This document shows positions 9,957 through 18,432 of a DNA stretch of 35,277 nt, in pieces. Source of the DNA: Rhodoferax sp. (GTDB taxonomy: Bacteria > Pseudomonadota > Gammaproteobacteria > Burkholderiales > Burkholderiaceae_C); assembly GCF_028714215.1 (NCBI RefSeq), contig NZ_JAQTMS010000053.1, forward strand, positions 1 through 35,277, in the 5' to 3' direction. The position numbers and the translations under genes were made by a program. The first letter of the stretch is position 1. Each line of letters starts with the position of its first letter. Under the pieces are notes generated by a model. The model saw nothing but the letters and a program-made list of their open reading frames with translations, did not search any database and had not been told where the DNA came from.

Positions 9957-11360
9957 ATGGACATACAACACACAACCTTGCTCATCATCGGCGGCGGTCC
10001 CGGCGGCTACGTGGCGGCCATCCGCGCCGCGCAACTGGGCATTGCCACCACCCTGGTCGAGGGCGAACAACTGGGGGGCACCTGCCTGAATGTCGGTTGC
10101 ATTCCGTCCAAGGCGCTGATCCACGCCGCGGACGCCTACCACCAGGCGCATCACTTCATGGGCGACAGCACGCTGGGCATCCATGTGGAGGCGGCGCGCA
10201 TCGACATTGCGCAAACCGTGCGCTGGAAGGACGGCATCGTGGCCCGGCTCACCGGCGGCGTCGGCGCCTTGCTCAAGAAGCATGGCGTCAAGGTGGTCAA
10301 GGGCTGGGCTCAGATGGTGGACGGCAAGACCGTGGACGTCAGCACCGACAAGCCGCAAGCGCAGCCCCTGCGCATCCAGGGAGAGCACTTGCTGCTGGCC
10401 AGCGGCTCGGTCGAGTTGGGCCTGCCCGGCATGCCTTTCGGTGGGCGCGTCATTTCCTCCACCCAGGCGCTCTCACCCGACAGCATTCCCGGCAAGCTGG
10501 TGGTGGTGGGCGCCGGCTATATCGGTCTGGAGTTGGGACTGGTCTACCGCAAGTTGGGCGCCGATGTGACCGTGGTGGAGGCGCAGGACCGCATCCTGCC
10601 GCTGTACGACGAGGAACTGACCAAACCGGTGCTGGCCTCCTTGCGCAAACTGGGGCTGCAGTTGCACCTGGGCAGCAAGGTGCAGGGCTTGAACACCGCC
10701 GGCGACGCCGTGCGGGTGCTGGATGCGGCGGGGCGCGAGAGCGAACTCGCCGCCGACCAGGTGCTGGTGGCCATAGGACGGGCACCGCGCACCCACGGCT
10801 GGGGTCTGGAAAAGCTGATGCTGGCGATGCAGGGCCGCGCGCTGAAGATCGATGACCAGTGCCGCACCTCCATGCGCAATGTCTGGGCCATTGGCGACCT
10901 GACGGGCGAGCCCATGCTGGCGCACCGGGCCATGGCGCAGGGCGAGATGGTGGCCGAGATCATCTCCGGCAAACGCCGCCACTTTGCGCCGGCGGCGATT
11001 GCCGCGGTCTGCTTCACCGATCCCGAAGTGGTGGTGGCGGGCCAGACGCCGGCCGAAGCTGCCAAGGCCGGGCTGGACTGCATCAGCGCCCATTTCCCCT
11101 TTGCCGCCAATGGCCGCGCCATGACACTGGAAGCGCACGAGGGCTTTGTGCGCGTGGTGGCCCGGCGTGACAACCACCGCATCGTGGGCTGGCAGGCGGT
11201 CGGCGTGGGGGTATCGGAACTGAGCACGGCGTTTTCCCATTCGCTGGAAATGGGTGCCTGCCTGGAGGATGTGGCGGGCACCATTCACGCCCATCCGACC
11301 CTGGGTGAAGCGGTGCAGGAAGCGGCTTTGCGGGCACTGGGCCACGCTCTGCATGTCTAG
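9957..11360 (+). CDS. lpdA: Dihydrolipoyl dehydrogenase, E3 component
   Basis: A 467-residue FAD flavoprotein disulfide oxidoreductase (EC 1.8.1.4) that reoxidises the lipoyl group of E2 with NAD. N-terminal FAD motif [17 protein letters not shown], redox-active disulfide [13 protein letters not shown] near residue 40, NAD-binding [20 protein letters not shown], second FAD motif [18 protein letters not shown], and the C-terminal His-Glu pair in [14 protein letters not shown] lies just before the ATG. As the last gene of bkdA1-A2-B it is probably the complex-specific E3 (LpdV type) rather than the general one. It converges on the Crp/Fnr gene with 23 nt between the stops and no clear terminator. 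Confidence 0.94.
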   Translation: MDIQHTTLLIIGGGPGGYVAAIRAAQLGIATTLVEGEQLGGTCLNVGCIPSKALIHAADAYHQAHHFMGDSTLGIHVEAARIDIAQTVRWKDGIVARLTGGVGALLKKHGVKVVKGWAQMVDGKTVDVSTDKPQAQPLRIQGEHLLLASGSVELGLPGMPFGGRVISSTQALSPDSIPGKLVVVGAGYIGLELGLVYRKLGADVTVVEAQDRILPLYDEELTKPVLASLRKLGLQLHLGSKVQGLNTAGDAVRVLDAAGRESELAADQVLVAIGRAPRTHGWGLEKLMLAMQGRALKIDDQCRTSMRNVWAIGDLTGEPMLAHRAMAQGEMVAEIISGKRRHFAPAAIAAVCFTDPEVVVAGQTPAEAAKAGLDCISAHFPFAANGRAMTLEAHEGFVRVVARRDNHRIVGWQAVGVGVSELSTAFSHSLEMGACLEDVAGTIHAHPTLGEAVQEAALRALGHALHV

Positions 11361-11383
11361 CCGGCTGCCAGCAACGACCGGGT

Positions 11384-12007
11384 TCAAGCGCCGGCAAGCA
11401 GGCGCAGCCCTCCGGGATCAACCACGTTCAACAATCGTCCGGAACCGCTGATCAAGCTGCGCTCGCGCAAATGCCGCAGCACGCGTGACAGGGTTTCGGG
11501 TGCAATGCCCAGTTGCGCGGCAATGGAGCGCTTGCGCTGCTGCAGCAGCACCGCCATCGCACCGCGGTCGCCGGTCTGGGCGTGGCGCAACAGCCATTCG
11601 GCACAGCGAGCCTCGGCATCCTTGGCAAAACGACTGACCGCAAATTCGGTTTGCTGGCGATGCGCCAGCGCCACGTCGTGCAGCACAGCCTGGGCTGCCT
11701 CCGACATGCTGGAGAGCGACTGGCGGAATTCGGCCAGGGCGACCCGCCGCAAATTGACTTCGGTTTCCGCCACGGCGTCGACCGCGTGCGGCAAGTCCAG
11801 CACTGCGGCGCTGGCCTCCAGCCAGCAGGGGCCTTCCACCACCCCCAACTGGTGCTCCATGACATTGCCCTCCATGACGCCCAGGGCGACCCGCCCCGAC
11901 TCGACATAACTGACCCAGGGCGAGGCCAGTGCACGCCGGAGCAAAAACTCGCCGCGAGCAGCAAGATGGACTTCGGCGGGGATATCAATAACTTGAGCGG
12001 GCAGCAT
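11384..12007 (-). CDS. Crp/Fnr-family transcriptional regulator without Fe-S cysteine cluster
   Basis: A protein of about 207 residues: an N-terminal cNMP-binding-like beta barrel (LHLAARGEFLLRR-type region, then GRVALGVMEGNVMEHQLG), a long dimer helix, and a C-terminal Crp-type winged helix with QRKRSIAAQLGIAPETLSRV. The recognition helix has the E-x-x-S-R pattern (ETLSR) that in FNR contacts TTGAT half-sites. There is no N-terminal group of cysteines, so direct oxygen sensing by a 4Fe-4S cluster as in FNR is unlikely. I chose the ATG at 12007; a TTG at 12061 would extend the protein by 18 residues. It lies downstream of the glycerate kinase gene on the same strand and converges on the bkd operon. 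Targets are unknown. Confidence 0.82.
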   Translation of the reverse strand: MLPAQVIDIPAEVHLAARGEFLLRRALASPWVSYVESGRVALGVMEGNVMEHQLGVVEGPCWLEASAAVLDLPHAVDAVAETEVNLRRVALAEFRQSLSSMSEAAQAVLHDVALAHRQQTEFAVSRFAKDAEARCAEWLLRHAQTGDRGAMAVLLQQRKRSIAAQLGIAPETLSRVLRHLRERSLISGSGRLLNVVDPGGLRLLAGA

Positions 12008-12043
12008 AGACACGCACTTTGCCGCGCTTAGGCCCCCTGGACC

Positions 12044-12057
12044 TTGAGGAAAATCAA
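12044..12057. promoter_or_regulatory. FNR-like box (TTGAG-N4-ATCAA) upstream of the Crp/Fnr-type gene
   Basis: TTGAGGAAAATCAA matches the FNR/ANR consensus TTGAT-N4-ATCAA at 9 of 10 conserved positions. It lies 37-50 nt upstream of the ATG chosen for the Crp/Fnr-type gene, whose recognition helix has the residues expected to read TTGAT. If translation began at the alternative TTG at 12061, the box would be inside the coding region. Autoregulation is an inference. Confidence 0.5.
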
Positions 12058-12076
12058 ACAATCCTGAGTAAACTGC

Positions 12077-13411
12077 TCACAAAACCAGCACGACCCGGAA
12101 ATCATTGACATTCGTGAAGCTTGGCCCGGTGATCAGCAAATCGCCCAAGCCGGCAAAAAAGCCATAAGCATCGTTGCGCTCAAGATAAGCGTCAATTTTC
12201 ATCCCTGCGGCCTGCGCCCGGCGCAAGGTGTTGGGCTCGACCCAGGCACCGGCATTGTCTTCGACACCGTCGATGCCGTCGGTATCCGCCGCCAGCGCAT
12301 AGACCTTGGCCTGCCCCTGCAAGGCCTGCGCCAATCCGAGACAGAACTCCCCGGCCCGGCCACCGCGTCCGGCCGGCACGCCAGGCGCGGGCGGACGCAC
12401 CGTCACCGTGGTTTCACCGCCGCTGAGAATGACGCAAGGTGCCTGAAAAGGTTGTCCCCGGTTGGCCACGGCACGCGCCAGCGCCGCGTGAACCTTGCCC
12501 ACTTCACGCGACTCGCCTTCCATTTCATCACTCAGGATATAGGCTTTCAGTCCCGCCGCACGAGCCACCGCGGCGGCCGCTTCCAGTGACTGCTGCGGCG
12601 TGGCAATCAAGTGGACTTGGTGACCCTGGAACGCCGCGGCACCCGGTTTGGGTGTTTCCAGGGCACCGCTGTCGAGCAAATCCGTCACTGCCGCGGGTAG
12701 CGGGACGGAATAACGCCGCAAAACCGACAACGCATCGGCACAGGTCGTGGGGTCCGGGACGGTCGGCCCGCTGGCAATGATGCAGGGATCGTCACCCGGC
12801 ACGTCACTGATGGTCAGCGTCACCACGCGCGCCGGTGCACAGGCCAGCGCCAGCCGCCCGCCCTTGACGCGCGAGAGGTGCTTGCGCACGCAGTTCATCT
12901 CGGCAATGGTGGCACCCGAGTTCAACAGTACCTGGTTGATGCGCTGTTTGTCCGACAGCGTCAGACCGCTGGCCGGCAGCGTCAGCAGGGCCGAGCCACC
13001 GCCTGAAATCAGGCACAGCACCAAGTCGTCTTCGGTCAAGCCGCGTGCCAGGTCCATGATGCGCTCGGTCGCCGTCACGCCAGCGGCGTCGGGCACCGGA
13101 TGCGCGGCTTGCACCACTTCAATGCGTTGCTTGAGACCCGGCGGGCGCTTGGGCACATGCTGGTAGCGCGTCACCACCAAGCCCGACAACGGGGCATCGG
13201 CCGGCCACAGGGCTTCCACCGCCTGTGCCATGGCGCCAGCGGCCTTGCCGGCACCCAGCACCAGGGTTTGGCCTTTGGGTGGCGGCGGCAGGAAAGCGGC
13301 GGTGTTATGCAGGGGCAGCGCCCGCACTACCGCGGCACGGTAGAGGGAGCGCAGAAAGGCAGCCGGTTGCAGGAACGGATCGGCTGCGCTGTCGGGATTC
13401 GAATCGGTCAT
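12077..13411 (-). CDS. Glycerate 2-kinase (DUF4147/MOFRL family, TtuD-like)
   Basis: A 444-residue protein of the family often annotated as hydroxypyruvate reductase TtuD but shown in several organisms to be glycerate 2-kinase (D-glycerate + ATP to 2-phosphoglycerate, EC 2.7.1.165). The N-terminal DUF4147 domain contains LVLGAGKAAGAMAQAVEALW and LCLISGGGSALLTLP; the C-terminal MOFRL domain contains LSGGETTVTVR and ALAADTDGIDG. The start at 13411 (MTDSNPDS) is the last ATG before the conserved part; a longer in-frame extension upstream overlaps the Bug gene and is implausible. No strong ribosome-binding site is visible. Third gene after the dehydrogenase and Bug genes, it would consume the glycerate the dehydrogenase produces. 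Confidence 0.9.
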   Translation of the reverse strand: MTDSNPDSAADPFLQPAAFLRSLYRAAVVRALPLHNTAAFLPPPPKGQTLVLGAGKAAGAMAQAVEALWPADAPLSGLVVTRYQHVPKRPPGLKQRIEVVQAAHPVPDAAGVTATERIMDLARGLTEDDLVLCLISGGGSALLTLPASGLTLSDKQRINQVLLNSGATIAEMNCVRKHLSRVKGGRLALACAPARVVTLTISDVPGDDPCIIASGPTVPDPTTCADALSVLRRYSVPLPAAVTDLLDSGALETPKPGAAAFQGHQVHLIATPQQSLEAAAAVARAAGLKAYILSDEMEGESREVGKVHAALARAVANRGQPFQAPCVILSGGETTVTVRPPAPGVPAGRGGRAGEFCLGLAQALQGQAKVYALAADTDGIDGVEDNAGAWVEPNTLRRAQAAGMKIDAYLERNDAYGFFAGLGDLLITGPSFTNVNDFRVVLVL

Positions 13412-13452
13412 GCGATGATTATCGCGGCCGGCGTTTGGCGCCCGCTGGCGGG

Positions 13453-14400
13453 CTACTTTTTGCCCAGTCCCAGGCGCTGTGCACCCTCCGTGTACAGACG
13501 CACTTTTTCCTTCATGAAGGCGTCCATCTGGTCGAGGCCGACATTGACCAGTTCGAATCCGCTCTTGGCGGCCAGGTCCTTCATCTCGGGCTCCTTGTTC
13601 AGTGCCGCCCACAGCTCGGACAGGCGCTTGCGCGCTTCCGGCGAAGTCGACTTCGGTACGCCGATGCCGCGGTAGGCGCCATCGACCCAATCGATACCGA
13701 GTTCCTTGAAGGTGGGCACCTCGGGTAGCAGCGGGTGACGTTTTTCCATGGCGATGGCCAGTCCCCGCACCCGGCCCTTGTTATTGATGGCAAACGCGGA
13801 ATAGGTCATGGCGCCTTCCACCTGGGAGCCCAGCACCGCGGTGGCCATGTCGCCCGTGCCTTTGTAGGGGATGTAATTGGTCTTGACGCCAAAGGCCGCG
13901 TTCATGCGCTCATGGGCGGCGTGGTTGGCCGAGTTAAGGCCCGAGCCACCCAGATTGAGCCGGCCGGGAGCGGCCTTGGCGGCCTTGATGAAATCGGCAA
14001 AAGTCTTGATCGGACTTTGCTCCGGCACCACCAGGATATCGGGTGTGAAATGAAACCAGAACACCGGCGTGATGTCCTGCGTCTTGTACTGTACCTGGCC
14101 TTCGAGTGGCTGAAAGACGATGTGCGGCAGGTTGACGCCCACGATATTCAGGCCGTCGCCCGGCAACTGGTTCATCTGGCCCCACATCAAGCCGCCGCCG
14201 GCGCCCGCTTTGTACTGGATGATGGTGTCAATGGCAGGGCACTTCTTCTTGAGCACGATTTGCTGATGCCGGGCCGACAGGTCGGACTCGCCACCGGGCG
14301 GAAACGCCTGCCAGTAGAGCAGGTTTTTGTCGGGGCAGGTCTGCGCCAGCGCGAGCGGCATGAGCAGCATCAGACACAGGGCGAAAAGCAATTTCTTCAT
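13453..14400 (-). CDS. Bug-family (TctC-like) periplasmic substrate-binding protein
   Basis: A 315-residue exported protein with signal peptide MKKLLFALCLMLLMPLALAQ. It has the Bug/TctC layout: IDTIIQYKAGAGGGLMWGQM near the ligand site, GGSGLNSANHAAHERMNAAF, and the late EVPTFKELGIDW motif. Bug proteins bind carboxylates for tripartite tricarboxylate transporters, but no TctA or TctB membrane gene is in this window, so it is an orphan binding protein; Burkholderiales carry many. The ATG has AAGGAG about 7 nt upstream. It sits between the dehydrogenase and glycerate kinase genes, pointing to tartrate, malate or a similar hydroxy acid as ligand (inference). Confidence 0.9.
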   Translation of the reverse strand: MKKLLFALCLMLLMPLALAQTCPDKNLLYWQAFPPGGESDLSARHQQIVLKKKCPAIDTIIQYKAGAGGGLMWGQMNQLPGDGLNIVGVNLPHIVFQPLEGQVQYKTQDITPVFWFHFTPDILVVPEQSPIKTFADFIKAAKAAPGRLNLGGSGLNSANHAAHERMNAAFGVKTNYIPYKGTGDMATAVLGSQVEGAMTYSAFAINNKGRVRGLAIAMEKRHPLLPEVPTFKELGIDWVDGAYRGIGVPKSTSPEARKRLSELWAALNKEPEMKDLAAKSGFELVNVGLDQMDAFMKEKVRLYTEGAQRLGLGKK

Positions 14401-14424
14401 GTTTGTCTCCTTGGTAATTCGAGG

Positions 14425-15510
14425 TCAGTGCCGGCCCGCTGGCGCCGCGGCGATGCGCTCACATACCGCCTGCGTCACCTGCTGCGTGCTGGCACTGCCG
14501 CCCAGATCGCGCGTGTGCAGCGCCGGGTCGGCCGTCACCTGTTCGATGACCTGCATCAGCAGCCGCGCGGCGTCCAGTTCGCCCAGATGTTCCAGCAGCA
14601 TGACGCAGCTCCAGAAGGTACCGACCGGATTCGCCAGGCCCTTGCCCATGATGTCGAAGGCCGAACCATGGATCGGCTCGAACATGCTGGGGTAGCGCCG
14701 CTCGGGATCGATATTGGCGGTCGGAGCAATGCCCAGACTGCCGGCCAATGCCGCCGCCAGATCGCTCAGAATGTCGGCGTGCAGGTTGGTGGCCACCAGG
14801 GTGTCGAGCGACGCCGGGCGGTTCACCATGCGTGCGGTGGCGGCGTCCACCAGTTCCTTGTCCCATTGCACGTCGGGAAACTCTTTTGAAATCTGCAACG
14901 CAATCTCGTCCCACATCACCATGGCATGCCGTTGTGCATTGGACTTGGTCACCACCGTCAGCAGCTTGCGCGGACGCGATTGCGCCAACCGGAACGCGTA
15001 GCGCATGATGCGCTCCACGCCGGCGCGCGTCATCATCGACAAATCGGTGGCGGCCTCGATCGGCTGCCCCTGGTGCACCCGGCCGCCGACACCGGAATAC
15101 TCCCCTTCGGAGTTTTCGCGCACGATCACCCAGTCCAGGTCGGCCGGCTGGCAGCGCTTCAGCGGTGCATCGATGCCGGGCAGGATGCGGGTCGGGCGCA
15201 CGTTGGCGTATTGATCAAAACCCTGGCAGATCTTCAGACGCAAACCCCACAGCGTGATGTGGTCGGGAATATGCGGGTCGCCGGCCGAGCCGAACAGAAT
15301 GGCGTCCTTGTCGCGCAGTGCATCCAGGCCAGCGGCGGGCATCATTTCACCATGCGCGCGAAACCAGTCACCACCCCAGCCGAAGTTTTCGAAATCAAAT
15401 TTGAAACCGCTGCCGGCCGCGGCCAGTGCCGCCAGTACGGTCTGGCCGGCCGGAACCACCTCCTGGCCGATGCCGTCGCCCGGGATACAGGCTATTTTGT
15501 AAGTCTTCAT
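14425..15510 (-). CDS. Tartrate dehydrogenase / D-malate dehydrogenase (decarboxylating), TtuC/DmlA type
   Basis: A 361-residue member of the isocitrate/isopropylmalate dehydrogenase family, using NAD and a divalent metal. Start MKTYKIACIPGDGIGQEVVP, a substrate-loop VRENSEGEYSGVGGRVHQG, the metal site in NLHADILSDLAAALAGSLG with downstream APTANIDPERRYPSMFEPIHG. The sequence and length fit the tartrate/D-malate subgroup (EC 1.1.1.93 / 1.1.1.83) rather than LeuB. Tartrate dehydrogenases also decarboxylate to glycerate, which agrees with the glycerate 2-kinase in the same operon. The start at 15510 was chosen from the conserved N-terminus; a longer frame upstream is not conserved-looking. D-malate, D-tartrate and L-tartrate cannot be told apart by eye. 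Confidence 0.88.
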   Translation of the reverse strand: MKTYKIACIPGDGIGQEVVPAGQTVLAALAAAGSGFKFDFENFGWGGDWFRAHGEMMPAAGLDALRDKDAILFGSAGDPHIPDHITLWGLRLKICQGFDQYANVRPTRILPGIDAPLKRCQPADLDWVIVRENSEGEYSGVGGRVHQGQPIEAATDLSMMTRAGVERIMRYAFRLAQSRPRKLLTVVTKSNAQRHAMVMWDEIALQISKEFPDVQWDKELVDAATARMVNRPASLDTLVATNLHADILSDLAAALAGSLGIAPTANIDPERRYPSMFEPIHGSAFDIMGKGLANPVGTFWSCVMLLEHLGELDAARLLMQVIEQVTADPALHTRDLGGSASTQQVTQAVCERIAAAPAGRH

Positions 15511-15586
15511 GGATTGATCTGGAGTCGTTGTAACGAAGCCAGACTCTAGCGCCGACCCGATCAAACAGGCATCAGGCAAGTGAAAC

Positions 15587-15611
15587 CATTGTTTACTATG
15601 ATTCAACAATG
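15587..15611. promoter_or_regulatory. LysR-type operator candidate, perfect 25-bp dyad with T-N11-A core
   Basis: CATTGTT (15587-15593) and AACAATG (15605-15611) are a perfect 7-bp inverted repeat with an 11-nt spacer, giving the T-N11-A arrangement of LysR-type boxes. The right arm contains the ATG of the LysR gene (15609-15611), and a -10-like TATGAT (15597-15602) lies in the spacer. The dyad is 77-101 bp upstream of the divergent dehydrogenase start, so one site could repress the regulator and activate the operon. Confidence 0.6.
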
Positions 15612-16523
15612 TCGACACCTGCCTCCGCTCCATCCGAGATGGCCTTCTTCAGCCTGCTGGTACGTTGCGGCAGCTTCTCGGCAGCGGCGCGCGACCAGGG
15701 CATCAGCACGCCGGCAGCAAGCAAGCGTCTGGCCCAGATGGAGGCACGGCTGGGGGTGCAGTTGCTGCATCGCACGACGCGGCGCATTGGCCTGACGCCG
15801 GAGGGCGAAGTCTATCTGGCACAAGCGCGCCGCATTCTGGCCGACATCGACGAGATGGAACAACTGGTGTCGAGCTCGGCCAGCGCGCCCAAAGGCCTGC
15901 TGCGTGTGAATGCCACCCTGGGCTTCGGCCGCAGCCAGATCGCGCCCTTGATTTCCAGCTTCGTCAAACGCCATCCCGAGGTTCAGGTCCAGCTCCAATT
16001 AACGGTCAATCCGCCGCCCTTGAGCGACGATGCATTTGATGTTTGCATTCGTTTCGGCGAGCCACCCGACGCGCGCGTGATCGCCCGCCGCATTGCCTCC
16101 AACCGGCGTCTGATCTGCGCCGCGCCAGCCTATCTTGAGCGCCACGGCACGCCCCAGGTTCCCGCCGACCTGATGCAGCACAACTGCATCGGCATCCGTC
16201 AGGGTGACGAGGCTTACGGCGTCTGGCGCCTGACCTCAGCCGAGCGTACCGAGGCCGTCAAGGTGCGCGGTAGCTTGAGCACCAATGACGGCGAGATCGC
16301 AGTCAACTGGGCCTTGGCGGGCCACGGCATTCTGGTGCGGGCGCAATGGGATATCGCCAAATATCTGCGCAGCGGGCGGCTGCGCCAGGTCTTGGAAAAT
16401 TGGCAAACCCCGCCAGCCGACATTCATGCGGTGTACCCGCAACGCCTCCAGAGTGCAACCCGGGTACGGGCTTTTGTCGATTTCATGGTGGCCGCATTTT
16501 CGGTGGCAGAGCCGCCGCAATAA
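15609..16523 (+). CDS. LysR-family transcriptional regulator of the divergent hydroxy-acid operon
   Basis: A 304-residue LysR-type regulator. N-terminal winged helix-turn-helix at about residues 8-66 (SFSAAARDQGISTPAASKRL, then LLHRTTRRIGLTPEGE); the rest is the periplasmic-binding-protein-like effector domain (GLLRVNATLGFGRSQIAPLI onward). Its gene is divergent from the dehydrogenase-Bug-glycerate kinase operon with a 98-bp shared control region, as for ttuA in tartrate clusters. The ATG lies inside a perfect dyad and has no clear ribosome-binding site; a -10-like element 7 nt upstream suggests a very short leader. The effector is probably the substrate of the adjacent pathway. Confidence 0.92.
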   Translation: MSTPASAPSEMAFFSLLVRCGSFSAAARDQGISTPAASKRLAQMEARLGVQLLHRTTRRIGLTPEGEVYLAQARRILADIDEMEQLVSSSASAPKGLLRVNATLGFGRSQIAPLISSFVKRHPEVQVQLQLTVNPPPLSDDAFDVCIRFGEPPDARVIARRIASNRRLICAAPAYLERHGTPQVPADLMQHNCIGIRQGDEAYGVWRLTSAERTEAVKVRGSLSTNDGEIAVNWALAGHGILVRAQWDIAKYLRSGRLRQVLENWQTPPADIHAVYPQRLQSATRVRAFVDFMVAAFSVAEPPQ

Positions 16524-16529
16524 AAACCG

Positions 16530-18428
16530 TCAGGACGCCACGGCCCAACGCTGCTGCACATAAGTCACCAGATCGGCCGGCGACATCGGACGACCCAGCA
16601 GATAGCCCTGCAGCACATGACAGCCGCAGGCTTGCAGAAATTGGGCTTGCTCCTGCGTTTCCACACCTTCTGCCACGACCTTGATGTTCAAGGCCCGCGA
16701 CATCTGAACCACCGCCGTGACGATCGCGGCATTCTCGCCATCCGTGGGTAGATCGCGCACAAAACTCTGATCGATTTTGAGCTCGCCGACGCGAAAACGC
16801 TTGAGGTAACCGAGCGAGGAATAACCGGTGCCGAAATCGTCAATTGACAGGGAGAATCCGGCCGCATGGAAAGCTTCCAGAACGACCGAGCCGCCCTCCT
16901 CCATCAAGGCGCTTTCGGTCAGCTCGAATTCGAAGCGCCCCACCGGCTCGCCAAAGAGAACCAGTGTTTCGCAAAAACGCTGCACCACGCCGCTGCCGCT
17001 GAGCAACTGGCGGGGCGAGAAATTGACGGAAACCTTGGGCAGTTCGACCGCACCGGCACGCATCAGCGCCAGATCGCGGCAGACCTGACTCAGCACCCAG
17101 TCGCCCAGTTCGGCGATCAAGCCGGCCTGCTCGGCCACCGGAACGAACTCTGACGGTGACACCTGCCGACCATCCTCGCGTCGCCAGCGTACCAGGGCCT
17201 CGGCTCCGACCAGGCGTCCGGTCTGGGCACACAGTTGCGGCTGGTAGGCCACCCAGAGCCCGCGCCCGCCCTCCGCGAGGGCCTGGCGCAGGCCGGCCTC
17301 AAGTTCCAGATCACTGCGTACCCGGGTATCAATTTCCTCGGAAAAAAAGCGGAAACCGTTCTTGCCGTGGGTCTTGGCCACATACATGGCCATATCGGCG
17401 CGGCGCAGCAAAACGGAGGGATCATGGTCATCGGCCGCCAGCAAAACCACCCCGATGCTGAGCCCGACATGGCTGGTGGTCGGCGTGGTCGGCAACGGCA
17501 CGCCAATGGCCTGGATCATGGAACGCGCCACCTTGGCCGCATTCTCCGGGTCTCCGATGCCATAGAGGATGACGCCGAACTCATCGCCGCCAAGGCGGCC
17601 CACCACGTCCCCCAGGCGCAACACCGCCGTCATGCGCTCGCCGATCATCATCAGCACCTTGTCGCCCGCCTCGTGTCCCAAGGAGTCATTCACTTTTTTG
17701 AAATCATCGACGTCGATGAACAGCAGCGCCGCGCCGACGCGCTCGCGCGCCACCCGGGCCAGCGCCTGGCGCAACTCGCGTTCGAACAAACGCCGGTTGG
17801 GAAGACCCGTCACCTGGTCATAAAACGCCAACTGTTCCAACTGCTCCTCGGCCCGCGCCATGCGACGCCGCAAGCGGGCCGTCAGGCGGTACGCCAGCGT
17901 CAACGCCACGGTCGCAATGCCCAGCACGCCAAGGGCGTATTCCAGCAGGCGCCAGTAAAGCGAGGAAAAACTCACGCGCAGCAGCAAAGTGCCAACCTTG
18001 CCGCCCTCAATCAGGACGTCTTCCCGCAAAAACCCGGTCACTACCCCGTAAGAGGTCGACTTCGACAATTCGCTCAAACTTTGGACGTCTTGGTCACCCT
18101 CAGGCGCCAGGCTCAAGGGGAAATTCCCCTCGCCTGCCGCGGCGAGCCGCCGGCCATCCGCATGGTACAGGGCGCCGCCCTTGATGCGCGGGCTTAGCAG
18201 CACGGTGCCTATGGTCTCCTGTGCCGTCTTGGTGTCATTGAAAACCAGCGCCGCCGCGCTGTTGGCGCCGATGATCACCGCCTCGGTGTGCAACTCTTCA
18301 ACCATCAGCTGGCGACCGACCACGTACTGGTGCACCAACAGCAGAATGAAGGCGATCAGCAAAGCCAGGCCGATCGACAACAGGTTCAAGCGACGTGAAC
18401 GACCGATCCGGTCATTCTGAGTATTCAT
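16530..18428 (-). CDS. Membrane c-di-GMP enzyme: CHASE8-like sensor, GGDEF and EAL domains
   Basis: A 632-residue inner-membrane protein. Helix 1 lies at about residues 14-37, a CHASE8-like periplasmic domain at 38-150, and helix 2 at about 158-182. The GGDEF domain (about 197-355) has an intact GGDEF at 280-284 and an inhibitory RxxD site (RLGD, 271-274) five residues before it, so product inhibition is expected. The EAL domain (about 375-625) has E410-A-L, VNFSPRQL, ELTESALME, DDFGTGYSSL at 530-539, KIDQSFV and VAEGVET, so both cyclase and phosphodiesterase look catalytically complete. It resembles YfiN/TpbB plus an EAL domain. Its ATG is 4 nt after the yfiR-like stop, and YfiR-type proteins control such CHASE8 cyclases. 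Confidence 0.92.
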   Translation of the reverse strand: MNTQNDRIGRSRRLNLLSIGLALLIAFILLLVHQYVVGRQLMVEELHTEAVIIGANSAAALVFNDTKTAQETIGTVLLSPRIKGGALYHADGRRLAAAGEGNFPLSLAPEGDQDVQSLSELSKSTSYGVVTGFLREDVLIEGGKVGTLLLRVSFSSLYWRLLEYALGVLGIATVALTLAYRLTARLRRRMARAEEQLEQLAFYDQVTGLPNRRLFERELRQALARVARERVGAALLFIDVDDFKKVNDSLGHEAGDKVLMMIGERMTAVLRLGDVVGRLGGDEFGVILYGIGDPENAAKVARSMIQAIGVPLPTTPTTSHVGLSIGVVLLAADDHDPSVLLRRADMAMYVAKTHGKNGFRFFSEEIDTRVRSDLELEAGLRQALAEGGRGLWVAYQPQLCAQTGRLVGAEALVRWRREDGRQVSPSEFVPVAEQAGLIAELGDWVLSQVCRDLALMRAGAVELPKVSVNFSPRQLLSGSGVVQRFCETLVLFGEPVGRFEFELTESALMEEGGSVVLEAFHAAGFSLSIDDFGTGYSSLGYLKRFRVGELKIDQSFVRDLPTDGENAAIVTAVVQMSRALNIKVVAEGVETQEQAQFLQACGCHVLQGYLLGRPMSPADLVTYVQQRWAVAS

Positions 18429-18432
18429 CTTC

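Noticed and set aside
13412..13690. N-terminal extension of the glycerate kinase ORF into the Bug gene
   Set aside because: The extension is an out-of-frame reading of the Bug C-terminal coding region with no family similarity.
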